Assembly (NCBI GenBank): GCA_015075635.1
Contig: JABTUA010000001.1
Span: 1,612,001 to 1,676,000 of the forward strand
Length of the DNA: 64,000 nucleotides
Reading direction: 5' to 3'
Source: Polyangiaceae bacterium
Lineage (GTDB): Bacteria > Myxococcota_A > Polyangia > Polyangiales > Polyangiaceae
Positions 21,050-30,109 of this stretch are shown in pieces (the first letter of the stretch is position 1; the number at the start of each line of letters is the position of its first letter). The translations under genes and the position numbers were made by a program. The notes under the pieces are model-generated. The model saw nothing but the letters and a program-made list of their open reading frames with translations. It ran no database searches and had not been told where the DNA came from.

Positions 21050-22870
21050 TCACGGCTGGAAATAGCGGCCCACTTGCTCGCGGTACTCTTCGGGGACCTC
21101 GGAGCCCTCGACCCCGCCGAGCTCGCTCGGCCCTGCCTGCCCGAGCGCGCCGGTGCCGGCCTGGTTCGCCGTCTCACCGGGGCGCGACGGCGCCCGACCG
21201 AGCGTGCTGCCTTGCATGGGCGCGCCGGGGTTGAGCTTCGCGCCGGCCTTCGCCCGCAGGCCCTTCGCGTCGAGCTCTTTGGTGTTGCCCTTGTGATCGC
21301 CGGTGCCGAAGTCCTTCTTGCTGCCGGGTCCGCCGGAGCCGTCGCCCTTGTTGCCCTTGTCGCCCTTCTGGCCAGGGCCCCCCGGGTTGCCCTTGTCCCC
21401 CTTGTCGCCTTGGCCGGGGCCGGGCTGACCGTTGCCTTCCATCGGCACCGGCGCCATCCCGCCGAGCCCGCGCTCCGCTTCGGCTCCGCCCTTCTCCGCG
21501 TCGCCGAGACCCTTCTCGCGCTCGCCTTCCTGGCTCGCGTCGGGCTTGGCCAGCTCCTTCAGCTGCTCCTCGAGCGCCTTCTGTCCTTCGGGCGTGCCGA
21601 GACGCTTGGCCAGTTCGTCGATCTGCTCCTTGGTCATCGGGTTGGCGCCGCCGGGCTGCTGTTCCATCTGCTTTTGCAGCCGCTCCGCCAGGCGCTTGCG
21701 CTCCTCTTCGCTCATGCCTTGCAGGGCCTTCTCCAGCGACTCCGCCAGGCGCTTCTGCGCTTCGGGGCTGCCGCTCTGGCCGAACTCCTCCAGGTCCTTC
21801 AGGGCCTCTTCGCTCAGCTTGCCCTTCAAACCCTTGGCCAGCTCGCGCAGCGCTTCGGCCTTGGCTTCGCGTTTCTCGAACAGCTGCTGCTGCTCCTCGA
21901 GGGCCTTGGCCAGCTCCTTCGCGCCCTTCTCCCGCGCGGCCTTCTCCGCCTCCTTGAGCGCTTGCTTGGCGGCCTCGCGATCCGCCTTCTCGGCCTTGTT
22001 GGCCAGCTCCTGCATCTTCTTGTCGAACTCGACCAGATCGCCGTCGCCCAGGGCCTTCGCCGCGTCTTTGGTGGACTTGTTGTCGGCGAGCTTGCCCACC
22101 GCCGCCTCCAGACCAGCGCGGTTCTTCTGATCGCCGAGCTTGAGCCGCTCCGCGGCGACGTCGTCGCGGAGCTTGGCGATCTTCGACTGGGCCTCGCGCT
22201 TCTCCATGCCCTTGGAGAGCTGCTCGCGGAGCCGCTTCGCCTCTTCGGCGATCTGCTTCAGGCGTTCACGCTGCTCGGCGTCTCGCGCGTCGAGCTTCTC
22301 CAGGCGCTCGATCTTCTCCAGGCCTCGTAGGTCGGCGATTTGAACCAGCGAAGAGCCGGGCGGTGGCGGTGGCGCGGCGGGCGCAGGTGGCAGCGGGATC
22401 AGGCAGAGGTAGACCAGGGCGCCGGCGCCGGCGGGCGCGAGCGCGTGGAGCCAGGCGAGCACGCGCGGTCTCGCGCGCTTCGGATCGCCCTTGTCGAGGG
22501 CGTCGGTCGCGTCGCCGAGCACGACGGCGCGCGCTTCGTCGCTGCGCTCGCCGACCTCGAGGGCGGTGCTGATGGCCTCCTTCGCGTCGAGGCGGGCGTC
22601 GAGGTAGAGGGCGACGTCGGCGTCGCTGAGCCTGCGACGGAGCGCGACGAAGGCCGCGACCAGCACCCCGAGCAGGCCGAGCGCCGCGGCGAAGGGGCGC
22701 AGCGAGCCGAAGCGCTGCCACCAGAGGGCGGCGGCTGCGATCGCACCGAGCGCGAGCCCGATGGCCAGGCCCGAGAGGACCCAACGCAGCGCGAGGCGCA
22801 GCCGCACCTGGCGGGCCCAGCGCTGGAACAGTCGGCGGAAGCGGCCGAGCTCGGAATCGGCAGGCGGCAT
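21050..22870 (-). CDS. Membrane-anchored coiled-coil protein with collagen-like region
   Basis: 606 residues from the ATG at 22870. Two N-terminal helix pairs (about 25-75) and a further helix near residue 155 precede a very long Glu/Lys/Ala/Leu-rich coiled coil (about 185-475). Gly-rich triplets resembling collagen follow (GDKGDKGNPGGPGQKGDKG, about 495-530). The end is Gly/Pro-rich with a conserved-looking YREQVGRYFQP terminus, which is typical of DUF4175-like proteins encoded beside MoxR. First gene of the moxR operon, 36 bp upstream of it, and divergent from panB. It is probably an inner-membrane scaffold. Confidence 0.75.
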   Translation of the reverse strand: MPPADSELGRFRRLFQRWARQVRLRLALRWVLSGLAIGLALGAIAAAALWWQRFGSLRPFAAALGLLGVLVAAFVALRRRLSDADVALYLDARLDAKEAISTALEVGERSDEARAVVLGDATDALDKGDPKRARPRVLAWLHALAPAGAGALVYLCLIPLPPAPAAPPPPPGSSLVQIADLRGLEKIERLEKLDARDAEQRERLKQIAEEAKRLREQLSKGMEKREAQSKIAKLRDDVAAERLKLGDQKNRAGLEAAVGKLADNKSTKDAAKALGDGDLVEFDKKMQELANKAEKADREAAKQALKEAEKAAREKGAKELAKALEEQQQLFEKREAKAEALRELAKGLKGKLSEEALKDLEEFGQSGSPEAQKRLAESLEKALQGMSEEERKRLAERLQKQMEQQPGGANPMTKEQIDELAKRLGTPEGQKALEEQLKELAKPDASQEGEREKGLGDAEKGGAEAERGLGGMAPVPMEGNGQPGPGQGDKGDKGNPGGPGQKGDKGNKGDGSGGPGSKKDFGTGDHKGNTKELDAKGLRAKAGAKLNPGAPMQGSTLGRAPSRPGETANQAGTGALGQAGPSELGGVEGSEVPEEYREQVGRYFQP

Positions 22871-22987
22871 GCGGGTCCTATTCTGGGCCCTCGGCCCGCT
22901 TCTTTCTACGAGCGACAGGGGGGATAGTGTTCCCGGGTGACCCGGCCCAAGGGCCGGCATGGCCCATGTTAGGCTCCGGCGGCCCAA

Positions 22988-23881
22988 ATGAAGCCCGACA
23001 AGGTCACGGTCCCGAGCCTGCGCGCCCGCAAGGGGGTGGGTCCGAAGATCGCGATGGTCACCGCGTACGACGCGACCCTGGGCCGGCTGCTCGACGAGGG
23101 CGGGGCCGACATCCTTCTAGTGGGTGACTCGCTGGGCATGGTCGTGCAGGGACACGCCAACACCCTGAGCGTGAGCGTCGAGGAGATCTGCTACCACGGC
23201 CGCGCCGTGGCCCGGGCGGCGCGCCGCGCACACGTGGTCGGCGACATGCCGTTCATGAGCTTCCAGGTCTCGCCGGAGAAGGCCTTGGAGAACGCCGGGA
23301 GCCTGTTGAAGAACGGCGGCTTCGAAGCGGTGAAGCTCGAAGGTGGCCTGGTGGTGGCCGAGCACGTGCATCGCATCGTGCAGGCGGGCATTCCGGTGAT
23401 GGGCCACGTCGGGCTCTTGCCGCAGTCGGTGCACGCGATGGGCGGTTTTCGCGTGCAGGGCAAGGGTGAGGACGCCGCGGCCGGCGTGCTCGCCGACGCC
23501 AAAGCTCTGGAGCAGGCTGGCGCGTACTGCATCGTGCTCGAGGGGCTGCCGGCGACCGTCGCGCGGCGCATCACCGAAGCGGTGCGCATTCCGACCATCG
23601 GCATCGGCGCAGGCCCGCACTGCGACGGGCAGGTGCTGGTCTGCTACGACTTCCTGGGCATGTACGAAGACGTGCAACCGAAGTTCGTCAAGCGCTACGC
23701 CGAGCTCGGCGACGCGGTCGTCCGGGCGACGCAGAGCTACGTCAGCGAGGTGCAGTCCGGTGCGTTCCCCGGCGAAGCCCACAGCTTCGGCATGGGCAAG
23801 GCGCACAGCACCGGCGAGCCCACCGGCGCCAAACCCGTGGTCGCCTCCGAGCCACCGGGCTACGGCCCCACCGAGGACTGA
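22988..23881 (+). CDS. panB: 3-methyl-2-oxobutanoate hydroxymethyltransferase
   Basis: 297 residues. PanB makes ketopantoate from 2-oxoisovalerate and methylene-tetrahydrofolate, the first step of pantothenate synthesis. Family motifs are visible: MVTAYDATLGRLLDEGGAD, LLVGDSLGMVVQGH, VVGDMPFMSF, VKLEGG, GHVGLLPQSVH and PTIGIGAGPHCDGQVLV. The last ~30 residues are a longer, Gly/Pro-rich tail than usual. panC lies 4.7 kb downstream on the same strand, separated by a hydrolase, a convergent lipoprotein gene and a transposase remnant. Confidence 0.96.
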   Translation: MKPDKVTVPSLRARKGVGPKIAMVTAYDATLGRLLDEGGADILLVGDSLGMVVQGHANTLSVSVEEICYHGRAVARAARRAHVVGDMPFMSFQVSPEKALENAGSLLKNGGFEAVKLEGGLVVAEHVHRIVQAGIPVMGHVGLLPQSVHAMGGFRVQGKGEDAAAGVLADAKALEQAGAYCIVLEGLPATVARRITEAVRIPTIGIGAGPHCDGQVLVCYDFLGMYEDVQPKFVKRYAELGDAVVRATQSYVSEVQSGAFPGEAHSFGMGKAHSTGEPTGAKPVVASEPPGYGPTED

Positions 23882-23887
23882 GCGCGC

Positions 23888-25783
23888 ATGAAGGCGTCGC
23901 GCGACGGCGATCCGAGCCACGCCGAGTACCTGGCGCTCCGCCCCGCGCGCTTTCGGGGCTACGAGCGACGCTCCGAGTACCTCCAGATGCGGGATGGCAC
24001 GCGCATCGCCGTGGACGTGTGCCTGCCGCGCGGGAAGGGCGGCGCGAAGCTACCGACGATCCTGCGACAAACCCGCTACTTCCGCCGCTTTCGCGTGAAC
24101 CCCGCGCTCCGGCCGCTGCTCGACGAGCTCACCCTCGATCCGATGAACGGCCCGATGCGGCAGCTCTTCACCTCCCGCGGCTACGCCTGGGTGGACGTGG
24201 ACGCGCGGGGCTCGGGCGCCTCGTTCGGCGAGCGGCCGTGCCCGTGGTGGCTCGACGGCGAGGTCGCCGACGGCGCCGACATCGCCAGCTGGATCGTGAA
24301 GCAGCCCTGGTCCAACGGTCGCATCGGCTCGACCGGCGTCTCCTACGAGGGCACCACGGCAGAATTTCTCGGCATCACCGGGCACCCCGCGGTGCGCGCC
24401 GTCGCGCCGCGCTTCTCGCTCTTCGACGTGTACGCCGACGTCGGCTTCCCGGGCGGGCTGCACTCCTCGTATTTCACCCAGGCCTGGGAGACGGCCAACG
24501 CCGCGCTCGATCGCAACCAGGCCGGCGAGATGGTCGCGCTCGTTTACATGCTGCAAGCGCACGGCCTGCTCCCGCCCGCGGTCGCGCGTCGCCTGGACCA
24601 CCCGGCGCTCCGTCGCGCGCTGGGCCGCGTGATCGACTGGGGCCTCGGCGGCGTCGCGGGCACCGACGACGATCCGCGTGGCGAGATCCTGACCGACGCG
24701 CTGCGCGCGCACGCCGACAACTACTACGTGCACGATGGCGCGAGCGAGGTGACCTTCCGCGACGACGTGCCGACGGACGCGCCGATCCCCGGCAAGTCGA
24801 GCGAGTACTTCAGCCCGCACTCGTACGTGGCGCAGCTCGCGAAGGTCGCCGTGCTGAGCTACGGCGGCTGGTTCGACGGCGGCTACGCCAACGCGGCGGT
24901 CAAGCGCCACGCCGCGCTCGAGCGGCTCGGCGCCGACAGCCGCCTGCTCATCGGCCCTTGGGTCCACGGCGGTCAGCTCGACCTCGATCCGGAGGCGCCC
25001 GGGCGGCGCGCCTCGTTCGATCATGCCGCGGAGCTGCTGCGCTTCTTCGACGCGCACCTCGTCCCCGAGCAGTCGCCGCGCGCGCAGGCGCCGCGGGTGC
25101 GTTATTACCTGATGGGCGAGGGTCGCTGGTCCACGGCCCCGAGCTGGCCGCCCACCGACGCGCGGGTCGCGAGCTTCGGCTTCGCGCGCGGTCGCCGGCT
25201 GCTCCGCGACGGAGTGGGACAGGGGCGGGACACCGCCAGCATGCCGCTCGACGTCGGCGCCGGTCAGCGCTCGCGCTGGCGCACCCTGCTCTGTCCGTTC
25301 CTGGTGGCGGACGGGCGCGGGCGCTCGCCAGAGGGGTACCTGGTCTTCGACTCCGAGCCGCTGTCGGCTCAGCTGGTCGTGGCTGGGCATCCGGTGCTGG
25401 TGCTGGCCCTCGCGTCGAGCGCGCCGGACTCGGCCATCGTGGTGTACCTGGAGGAGGTCGAGGCTTCTGGGGCCTCGCATCTGCTCAGCGAGGGAGCCCT
25501 GCGCACGCTGCACCGCACGCGGCTCGTCGAGGACGGAGCGCGACCGCCGTGCGTGGAGGCGAGCTTCCTGCGAAGAGACGCGCGCACGCTCGCGCCGGAC
25601 GAGCTCGCCACGCACGCCATCGAGCTCCTGCCGCTGGCCACGCGATTTCGGGCCGGCACACGCCTGCGGCTCGTGCTGGGCGCCGCCGACGTGGATCACT
25701 TCACCACGCCGCCGGGGCCACGTCCGGTCCGCTGGGCCATCGAGCTCGGGGGGTCGCGGTTGCTCCTGCCGGTGGTCGGCTGA
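23888..25783 (+). CDS. CocE/NonD family alpha/beta hydrolase
   Basis: 631 residues, near the family's usual length. The N-terminal hydrolase domain has VDVDARGSGASFGERP and the nucleophile elbow GVSYEG with Ser152. The C-terminal jelly-roll half is typical of CocE/X-Pro dipeptidyl-peptidase enzymes (LVVAGHPVLVLALASS; LRLVLGAADVDHF). Members hydrolyse acyl esters, beta-lactam side chains or X-Pro peptides; the substrate cannot be predicted. No signal peptide. It starts 6 bp after panB and is probably co-transcribed, though there is no obvious metabolic link. Confidence 0.9.
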   Translation: MKASRDGDPSHAEYLALRPARFRGYERRSEYLQMRDGTRIAVDVCLPRGKGGAKLPTILRQTRYFRRFRVNPALRPLLDELTLDPMNGPMRQLFTSRGYAWVDVDARGSGASFGERPCPWWLDGEVADGADIASWIVKQPWSNGRIGSTGVSYEGTTAEFLGITGHPAVRAVAPRFSLFDVYADVGFPGGLHSSYFTQAWETANAALDRNQAGEMVALVYMLQAHGLLPPAVARRLDHPALRRALGRVIDWGLGGVAGTDDDPRGEILTDALRAHADNYYVHDGASEVTFRDDVPTDAPIPGKSSEYFSPHSYVAQLAKVAVLSYGGWFDGGYANAAVKRHAALERLGADSRLLIGPWVHGGQLDLDPEAPGRRASFDHAAELLRFFDAHLVPEQSPRAQAPRVRYYLMGEGRWSTAPSWPPTDARVASFGFARGRRLLRDGVGQGRDTASMPLDVGAGQRSRWRTLLCPFLVADGRGRSPEGYLVFDSEPLSAQLVVAGHPVLVLALASSAPDSAIVVYLEEVEASGASHLLSEGALRTLHRTRLVEDGARPPCVEASFLRRDARTLAPDELATHAIELLPLATRFRAGTRLRLVLGAADVDHFTTPPGPRPVRWAIELGGSRLLLPVVG

Positions 25784-25784
25784 G

Positions 25785-26936
25785 TCAGGGCCTGGCCGTC
25801 GCCACCGTCAGGTCGTCCACCCAGAAGGACTGCGCCACCGGCGAGCCGTCGCCGATGTACGGCAGCATGGCGAACTGGTTGAACTTCAGCGTCGCGTGTG
25901 CGCTCGTGCGCATCAAGATCTTGTCGGACGCGATCAGCGTCACGCCGTCCTGCACCCAGCGGATCTTGCCGTCCGCCACGCCCTTGCCGCCCTGGATCGA
26001 GTTCATTGCGAAGTAGACCTCGACGAAGTGCCAGTCGCCCTTGTAGCTCGGGCCGGCGGCATCGACCCATGCGTTCGCAGCCGTCCAGCTGCGCGAGCTG
26101 TACCAGGTGCCATTGCCGTTCGAGAAGCAGTCGCGGCCCTGGAGATCGCCCAAGAGGCCGTTGCAGGCGCAGACCGAGCGGTTCTCGGTGAACGGATAAG
26201 TCGCGAAGTTGCCGTTGCAGCCGGCGAAGCTGTCGTCGTTCTTCAAGATGCAATTCAGGTCCACGTTCTTGCTGTCTTGCAGCCCGAGGAACGCCTTGCC
26301 GGCCACGACCTCCATGTAAGTGGTCAGGTAGGTGTGCGAGGGACCGACCCAGTCGCCGTCCAGGTCGTTGATGAAGTGGAACATGTGCGGGTGATACGGC
26401 TTGCCGGAGCCCACCCAGTTCGAGCTGAGCTTGAGCCAGAAGCTCGCGTAAACCGTCTCGCTGGGCGTGATCTTGTGGCGCGCCGGCTTGCCGGCGGAGC
26501 AGGCGGTGCCGCCTTGGGCGAACGCGCACTGGAACGAGCTCGTGCTGCCGGGAGCGTGCTCGGTCTGGCTGATCGTGCCCTGAGAGCCGTCGTACCAACC
26601 GCGGGCGGTGAAGCTCGCGTCGTCGAACTTCTCCTGGAAGAGCACCGTGCCGCCGCCCGGGATGTCGCCGTTCGCGCCGCCCCCGGTGCCGGCGCCGCCG
26701 GCGCCCGCGCCGCCTCCGCTGCTCGCGCCGCCAGTTGCGCCGCCGCCGGTGCCGCTGCCACCAGTGCCGCCGCTGCTGCTACCGCCGGTCGGGGTGCCGG
26801 CGCTGCCGCCGCCGCTCGGTGCGCCACCCGTGCTGGGGGTGCCGCCGCTCCCCGCGCTGCCGCCGCCGTCGTCGCCACCACACGCGGCCAACGCCGCCCC
26901 GAGCCCCACCACCCACCCGAGCGACCTGCCCGTCAT
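25785..26936 (-). CDS. Secreted lipoprotein with lyase-like jelly-roll domain
   Basis: 383 residues from the ATG at 26936. Signal peptide and lipobox (AALAAC, about residue 19), then a ~75-residue Gly/Ser/Thr linker. The folded domain (LFQEKFDDASFTARGWYDG; YASFWLKLSSNW; WHFVEVYFAMN; WVDDLTVATARP) looks like a concanavalin-type jelly roll, as in polysaccharide lyases or laminarinase-like proteins. It contains several paired Cys (CILKND..CNG; CACNG). Catalytic residues are not assignable. A 104-bp element shared with the pspA upstream region ends 44 bp before the start codon. Confidence 0.7.
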   Translation of the reverse strand: MTGRSLGWVVGLGAALAACGGDDGGGSAGSGGTPSTGGAPSGGGSAGTPTGGSSSGGTGGSGTGGGATGGASSGGGAGAGGAGTGGGANGDIPGGGTVLFQEKFDDASFTARGWYDGSQGTISQTEHAPGSTSSFQCAFAQGGTACSAGKPARHKITPSETVYASFWLKLSSNWVGSGKPYHPHMFHFINDLDGDWVGPSHTYLTTYMEVVAGKAFLGLQDSKNVDLNCILKNDDSFAGCNGNFATYPFTENRSVCACNGLLGDLQGRDCFSNGNGTWYSSRSWTAANAWVDAAGPSYKGDWHFVEVYFAMNSIQGGKGVADGKIRWVQDGVTLIASDKILMRTSAHATLKFNQFAMLPYIGDGSPVAQSFWVDDLTVATARP

Positions 26937-26980
26937 GACCCAAGCGGAGCACGAGCGCGGTGCCGCCGACAAGCCCGGGC

Positions 26981-27084
26981 AGTCTCGATCGGTTCTCCGC
27001 GAGTCGAGCTGGGTCGCCACCACCGGCGGGGAAGTGGTGCCCCGGGGACGGGGCGGTGGAGAGGTACTGGGCCGCACAGGAGCA
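26981..27084 (-). repeat. 104-bp dispersed element, copy A
   Basis: On the minus strand this is about 90% identical, with one small compensating indel pair, to 56037-56140 on the plus strand. The best-kept block is the last ~45 bases, from GCCGGTGGTGGCGACC to GATCGAGACT. CTCGA and TCGAG can pair around an inner CTC-GCG-GAG hairpin. The element ends 44 bp upstream of the lyase-like lipoprotein start, in the same direction. No coding frame is convincing. Confidence 0.85.
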
Positions 27085-27179
27085 AGTGCCATCGAGCCTC
27101 TACGGGGGCAGGAGCCCGAGGGCGGTGATCGACGCGGAGTCTGTCAAAGAGCAGGTCGGCGCGAAGGCCTCGGCACGGG

Positions 27180-27885
27180 TCACGCAGGCGCCGGCGGGAG
27201 CCGGCGGTCACTCGAGTTTCGAGGGGTCTCTGCGGTGGCCTTGACTGTGCAGAGCCAGATGTCGCGCATCAGGTCGCGCCAGGGCCGCCTACGCTGTTCG
27301 TCGCTGCGCAAAGTCACCCCGCGCCAGAGCGCGAGCAGCGTGTATGCGATGCGCCGCAGCACCATCACGACGACCGTGGCTCGCGGGTTCTGTTCGATCC
27401 ACGGATGATGGTCCTCGGCGAAGGCGCCATCGAGAAGCTGATGGGCAGTCTCGACGCCCCAGTGGCGCCGTACGACGAGCAGCCACTCGGCATCGGTGAG
27501 ACGAGAGCGTGGCAAGCTGGAGACGAAGTAGCGGTTGTCGTTCGCGACCCGGACGCCATTGGAGTCGAGGGTCTCGACCTCGACGCGGAGCACGGTCCTG
27601 AGATGCTCCCAACCTTCCGGCGCGGCAAGGGCTTCACCGAGGTAGATGCGCCGCACGACGGAGCGACTGTGGTCGAGATCCGTGCTGGTGGCGGCGGCCT
27701 GGTCAGGCTCCAGGCCACCCATCCAGCGCACGGCCTCGGTGTGGAGGGAGGGTTGGGTGCTCTTGACCGCAAACAGGTAGTGAAGTCCGAGGTCGCGCAC
27801 CGCCCGAGCGCCAGCGACGCCCGCGTGGGTTGCGCGGGTCGCGGACCTCGTCGAGGCGCGCGTCGCCGAAGCGTTTGACGAGCAT
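27180..27885 (-). pseudogene. Decayed ISAs1-type transposase
   Basis: An N-terminal piece (about 27885-27815) reads VKRFGDARLDEVRDPRNPRG, matching the start of ISAs1/H-repeat transposases. In another frame, 27800-27180 gives the C-terminal catalytic part (DLGLHYLFAVKSTQPSLHTE; RYFVSSL; VRRHWGVETAHQLLDGAFAED; NPRATVVVMVLRRIAYTLL). The roughly 170 residues normally between them, with the first acidic catalytic residues, are missing, so the gene is inactive. No terminal inverted repeats or target duplication could be recognised. Confidence 0.85.
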
Positions 27886-28571
27886 GCCGATGACTCTGCG
27901 TTGAGTGCGACCTGTTCGAGGCACAGATGAGCTCACCGCTGGCACGCAGAGCGCGTTTCGAGCACCGGAAAGCGTCGCGCGTCGTCGCGCGCACGAACGC
28001 GCACGAGCGCGTCACCACGCGCGAGCGAGAGGCCCTCACCCGCGTGGTCGTCGAACGCGAACGCGCGTCGCTCGAGAATGCGTCAAGAGAAATCGACGTC
28101 TCGATGCTCTTTCCTTCAGGTCACCGTACGCTGAAACGCTGCTCGCACGCCCGCAAACAAACGGGCGTGCACGGGATGCCCTTGGTGGTCTTTGTCAGCG
28201 GCAGCGCCGTGGGTCCGGAAGCTGCGCGTCGAGCTCGAGTCCGATGGCGCTCCCTCCAGGCAGCTGCACGCAGTGCCGCACTCGCGGTCATCGAGCTCTG
28301 CGTCGTGCGCTCGACCGCTGCGCCGACGCCGCCAGCGCTTCACCAACGCCCGGCGCCACCCGAGAGCCACGCCCCGACCTCCAGCGCCGGCCCGTCCTGA
28401 CCTCGAGTGCGAATTTGCGCCTGCTCGCGCGCCGTACCCGTGACCGTCCTCAACTCTTCGAGAACGCGTCGCTTCTCAACCTCTGTCCGGCCCGACTACC
28501 GAGCGGGACTGCAAGCCCGGGGGGTAATCGTAGCCGCCGCGCCGCGCCTGTGCATGAATCCGGTGCCTTCC
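27886..28571. other. Gene-free stretch between transposase remnant and panC
   Basis: About 690 bp with no supportable gene. 27955-28080 is dense in CG-containing alternating tracts, similar in style to 13500-13700 but without obvious sequence alignment. 28080-28160 is locally less GC-rich. Open frames exist but have Arg/Ala-rich translations typical of shadow frames. The panC promoter probably lies in its last part; I see no clear -35/-10. Confidence 0.45.
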
Positions 28572-29453
28572 ATGCCGCTCGAGCTCTGCCGGACCGTCGC
28601 CGACTTCCGTGCTGCCTGCGACGGCGTGCGGGCGCGGGGGCGTCGGCTCGGCCTGGTGCCGACCATGGGCGCCTTGCACGCCGGGCACATCGCCCTGGTG
28701 GGCGAAGCGCGCCGCAGGAGCGACGACGTCGCGGTGACCATCTTCGTGAACCCGACGCAGTTCGGTCCGAGCGAGGACTTCGCGAAGTACCCGCGAACGC
28801 TCGAGACGGATCTGGAGAAATGCGAGGCGGCCGGTGCGGCGCTGATCTTCGCGCCGGAGGTAGCCGAGATGTACCCTGCGGGTGAGAAGACCCGCGTGCG
28901 CGTCGACGGGCTCACGGAGCATTTCTGCGGCCGCTCGCGCCCCGGTCACTTCGAGGGAGTGACGACCATCGTGGCCAAGCTGTTCGCGGCGGCGGGCCCG
29001 TGTACGGCGGTGTTCGGCCGCAAGGACTACCAGCAGCTCAAGGTGATCCAGCGCATGGCGAGGGATCTGCTCCTCCCGGTCAGCGTCGTCGGCCACCCGA
29101 CCGTGCGCGAGCCCGACGGACTGGCGCTCTCCTCGCGCAACGCCTACTTGTCGGCGGAGGACCGCGAACGAGCGCTGGTGCTGTCGCGCTCGCTGGCGGC
29201 GGCGGTCCGCCGCTTCGAGGCCGGGGAGCGCAACGCCGGCGCGCTCCGCGGACCGGTCGAAGCGGCCGTCGTCGCTGCCGGCCTGAGCCCGGACTACGTG
29301 ACCTTGGCCGACAGCGAAGAGCTCGAGCCCTTCGCCGACGACGCGAGCGTCGGCGAGCGCGCCGTGCTGGCGCTGGCGGTGCGGGTCGGCGCCGCGCGCC
29401 TCATCGACAACGTGGTCCTGGGCGAGGACGGCCCGCCGGGAGCCGCGGCGTGA
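28572..29453 (+). CDS. panC: Pantothenate synthetase
   Basis: 293 residues from the ATG at 28572; an in-frame ATG at 28554 would add six residues, but the family spacing to the LVPTMG motif favours 28572. PanC joins pantoate and beta-alanine using ATP. Signatures: [16 protein letters not shown] with the HxGH nucleotide-binding motif, SIFVNPTQF-like [24 protein letters not shown] and [10 protein letters not shown]. It is overlapped by tmk at GTGA. Confidence 0.96.
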   Translation: MPLELCRTVADFRAACDGVRARGRRLGLVPTMGALHAGHIALVGEARRRSDDVAVTIFVNPTQFGPSEDFAKYPRTLETDLEKCEAAGAALIFAPEVAEMYPAGEKTRVRVDGLTEHFCGRSRPGHFEGVTTIVAKLFAAAGPCTAVFGRKDYQQLKVIQRMARDLLLPVSVVGHPTVREPDGLALSSRNAYLSAEDRERALVLSRSLAAAVRRFEAGERNAGALRGPVEAAVVAAGLSPDYVTLADSEELEPFADDASVGERAVLALAVRVGAARLIDNVVLGEDGPPGAAA

Positions 29454-30109
29454 GCCCGGTGCGCGGGCGCTTCGTCGTGCTCGAAGGCATCGACGGTGCC
29501 GGCACGACGACTCAGCTCGGACGGCTCGCTCGAGCGCTCGAGGCTCGTGGTCTCGCGGTCCACCAGACGCGGGAGCCCAGTGACGGGCCCGTCGGTGCGT
29601 TGATTCGCCAGTACCTGCGCCACGCCGTGACGGGGCCGAGCGGCGAACCGCGCACGGCGAGTTGGGACAGCATGGCGCTCCTGTTCGCCGCCGACCGCGT
29701 CGATCACGTCGCGAGCGAGATCGAGCCGAAGCTCGCGGCGGGCGCTTGGGTCGTCTCCGATCGCTACGATCTCTCGAGCCTGGCGTACCAGTCGGTCACG
29801 GCGCCGAGCGAGCAGGTGGTCGAGTGGATCCGCCAGCTGAACGCCCGGGCGCTGCGCCCGGATCTCACGCTGGTGGTGGACGTCCCCGCGGAGCTGGCCG
29901 AGCAGCGCCGCGGCGCTCGGGGCGGGAGCGAGGAGCTGTACGAGAAGCGCGAGCTGCAGCGCCGCTTGGCGGAGATCTACGCACAGGCCGAGCGCTTGGT
30001 GCCCGGTGACCGCCTGGAGCACGTCTCGGGCGTCGGCAGCCCCGACGAGGTGGCGGGGCGGGTCTTCGCTGCCGTCGACCGAGCGCTCAGAACACCCAGC
30101 CCACCGTGA
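29450..30109 (+). CDS. tmk: Thymidylate kinase
   Basis: 219 residues from the GTG at 29450, which overlaps the panC stop by 4 bp. It phosphorylates dTMP to dTDP. The P-loop reads [11 protein letters not shown], with Thr where most enzymes have the Walker Lys. The DR motif ([14 protein letters not shown]) and the C-terminal LID-type segment ([14 protein letters not shown]) are present. Length is normal, so the enzyme is likely functional, but the P-loop change deserves attention. The 3' end overlaps the convergent gene by 23 bp. Confidence 0.93.
   Translation: MSPVRGRFVVLEGIDGAGTTTQLGRLARALEARGLAVHQTREPSDGPVGALIRQYLRHAVTGPSGEPRTASWDSMALLFAADRVDHVASEIEPKLAAGAWVVSDRYDLSSLAYQSVTAPSEQVVEWIRQLNARALRPDLTLVVDVPAELAEQRRGARGGSEELYEKRELQRRLAEIYAQAERLVPGDRLEHVSGVGSPDEVAGRVFAAVDRALRTPSPP

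Noticed and set aside
27927-28400. 157-codon plus-strand open frame before panC
   Set aside because: No RBS, no family motif, Arg/Ala-rich shadow-like composition.
27886-28571. tRNA or small RNA gene
   Set aside because: No T-loop-like GTTCRA with matching acceptor and anticodon stems could be assembled.
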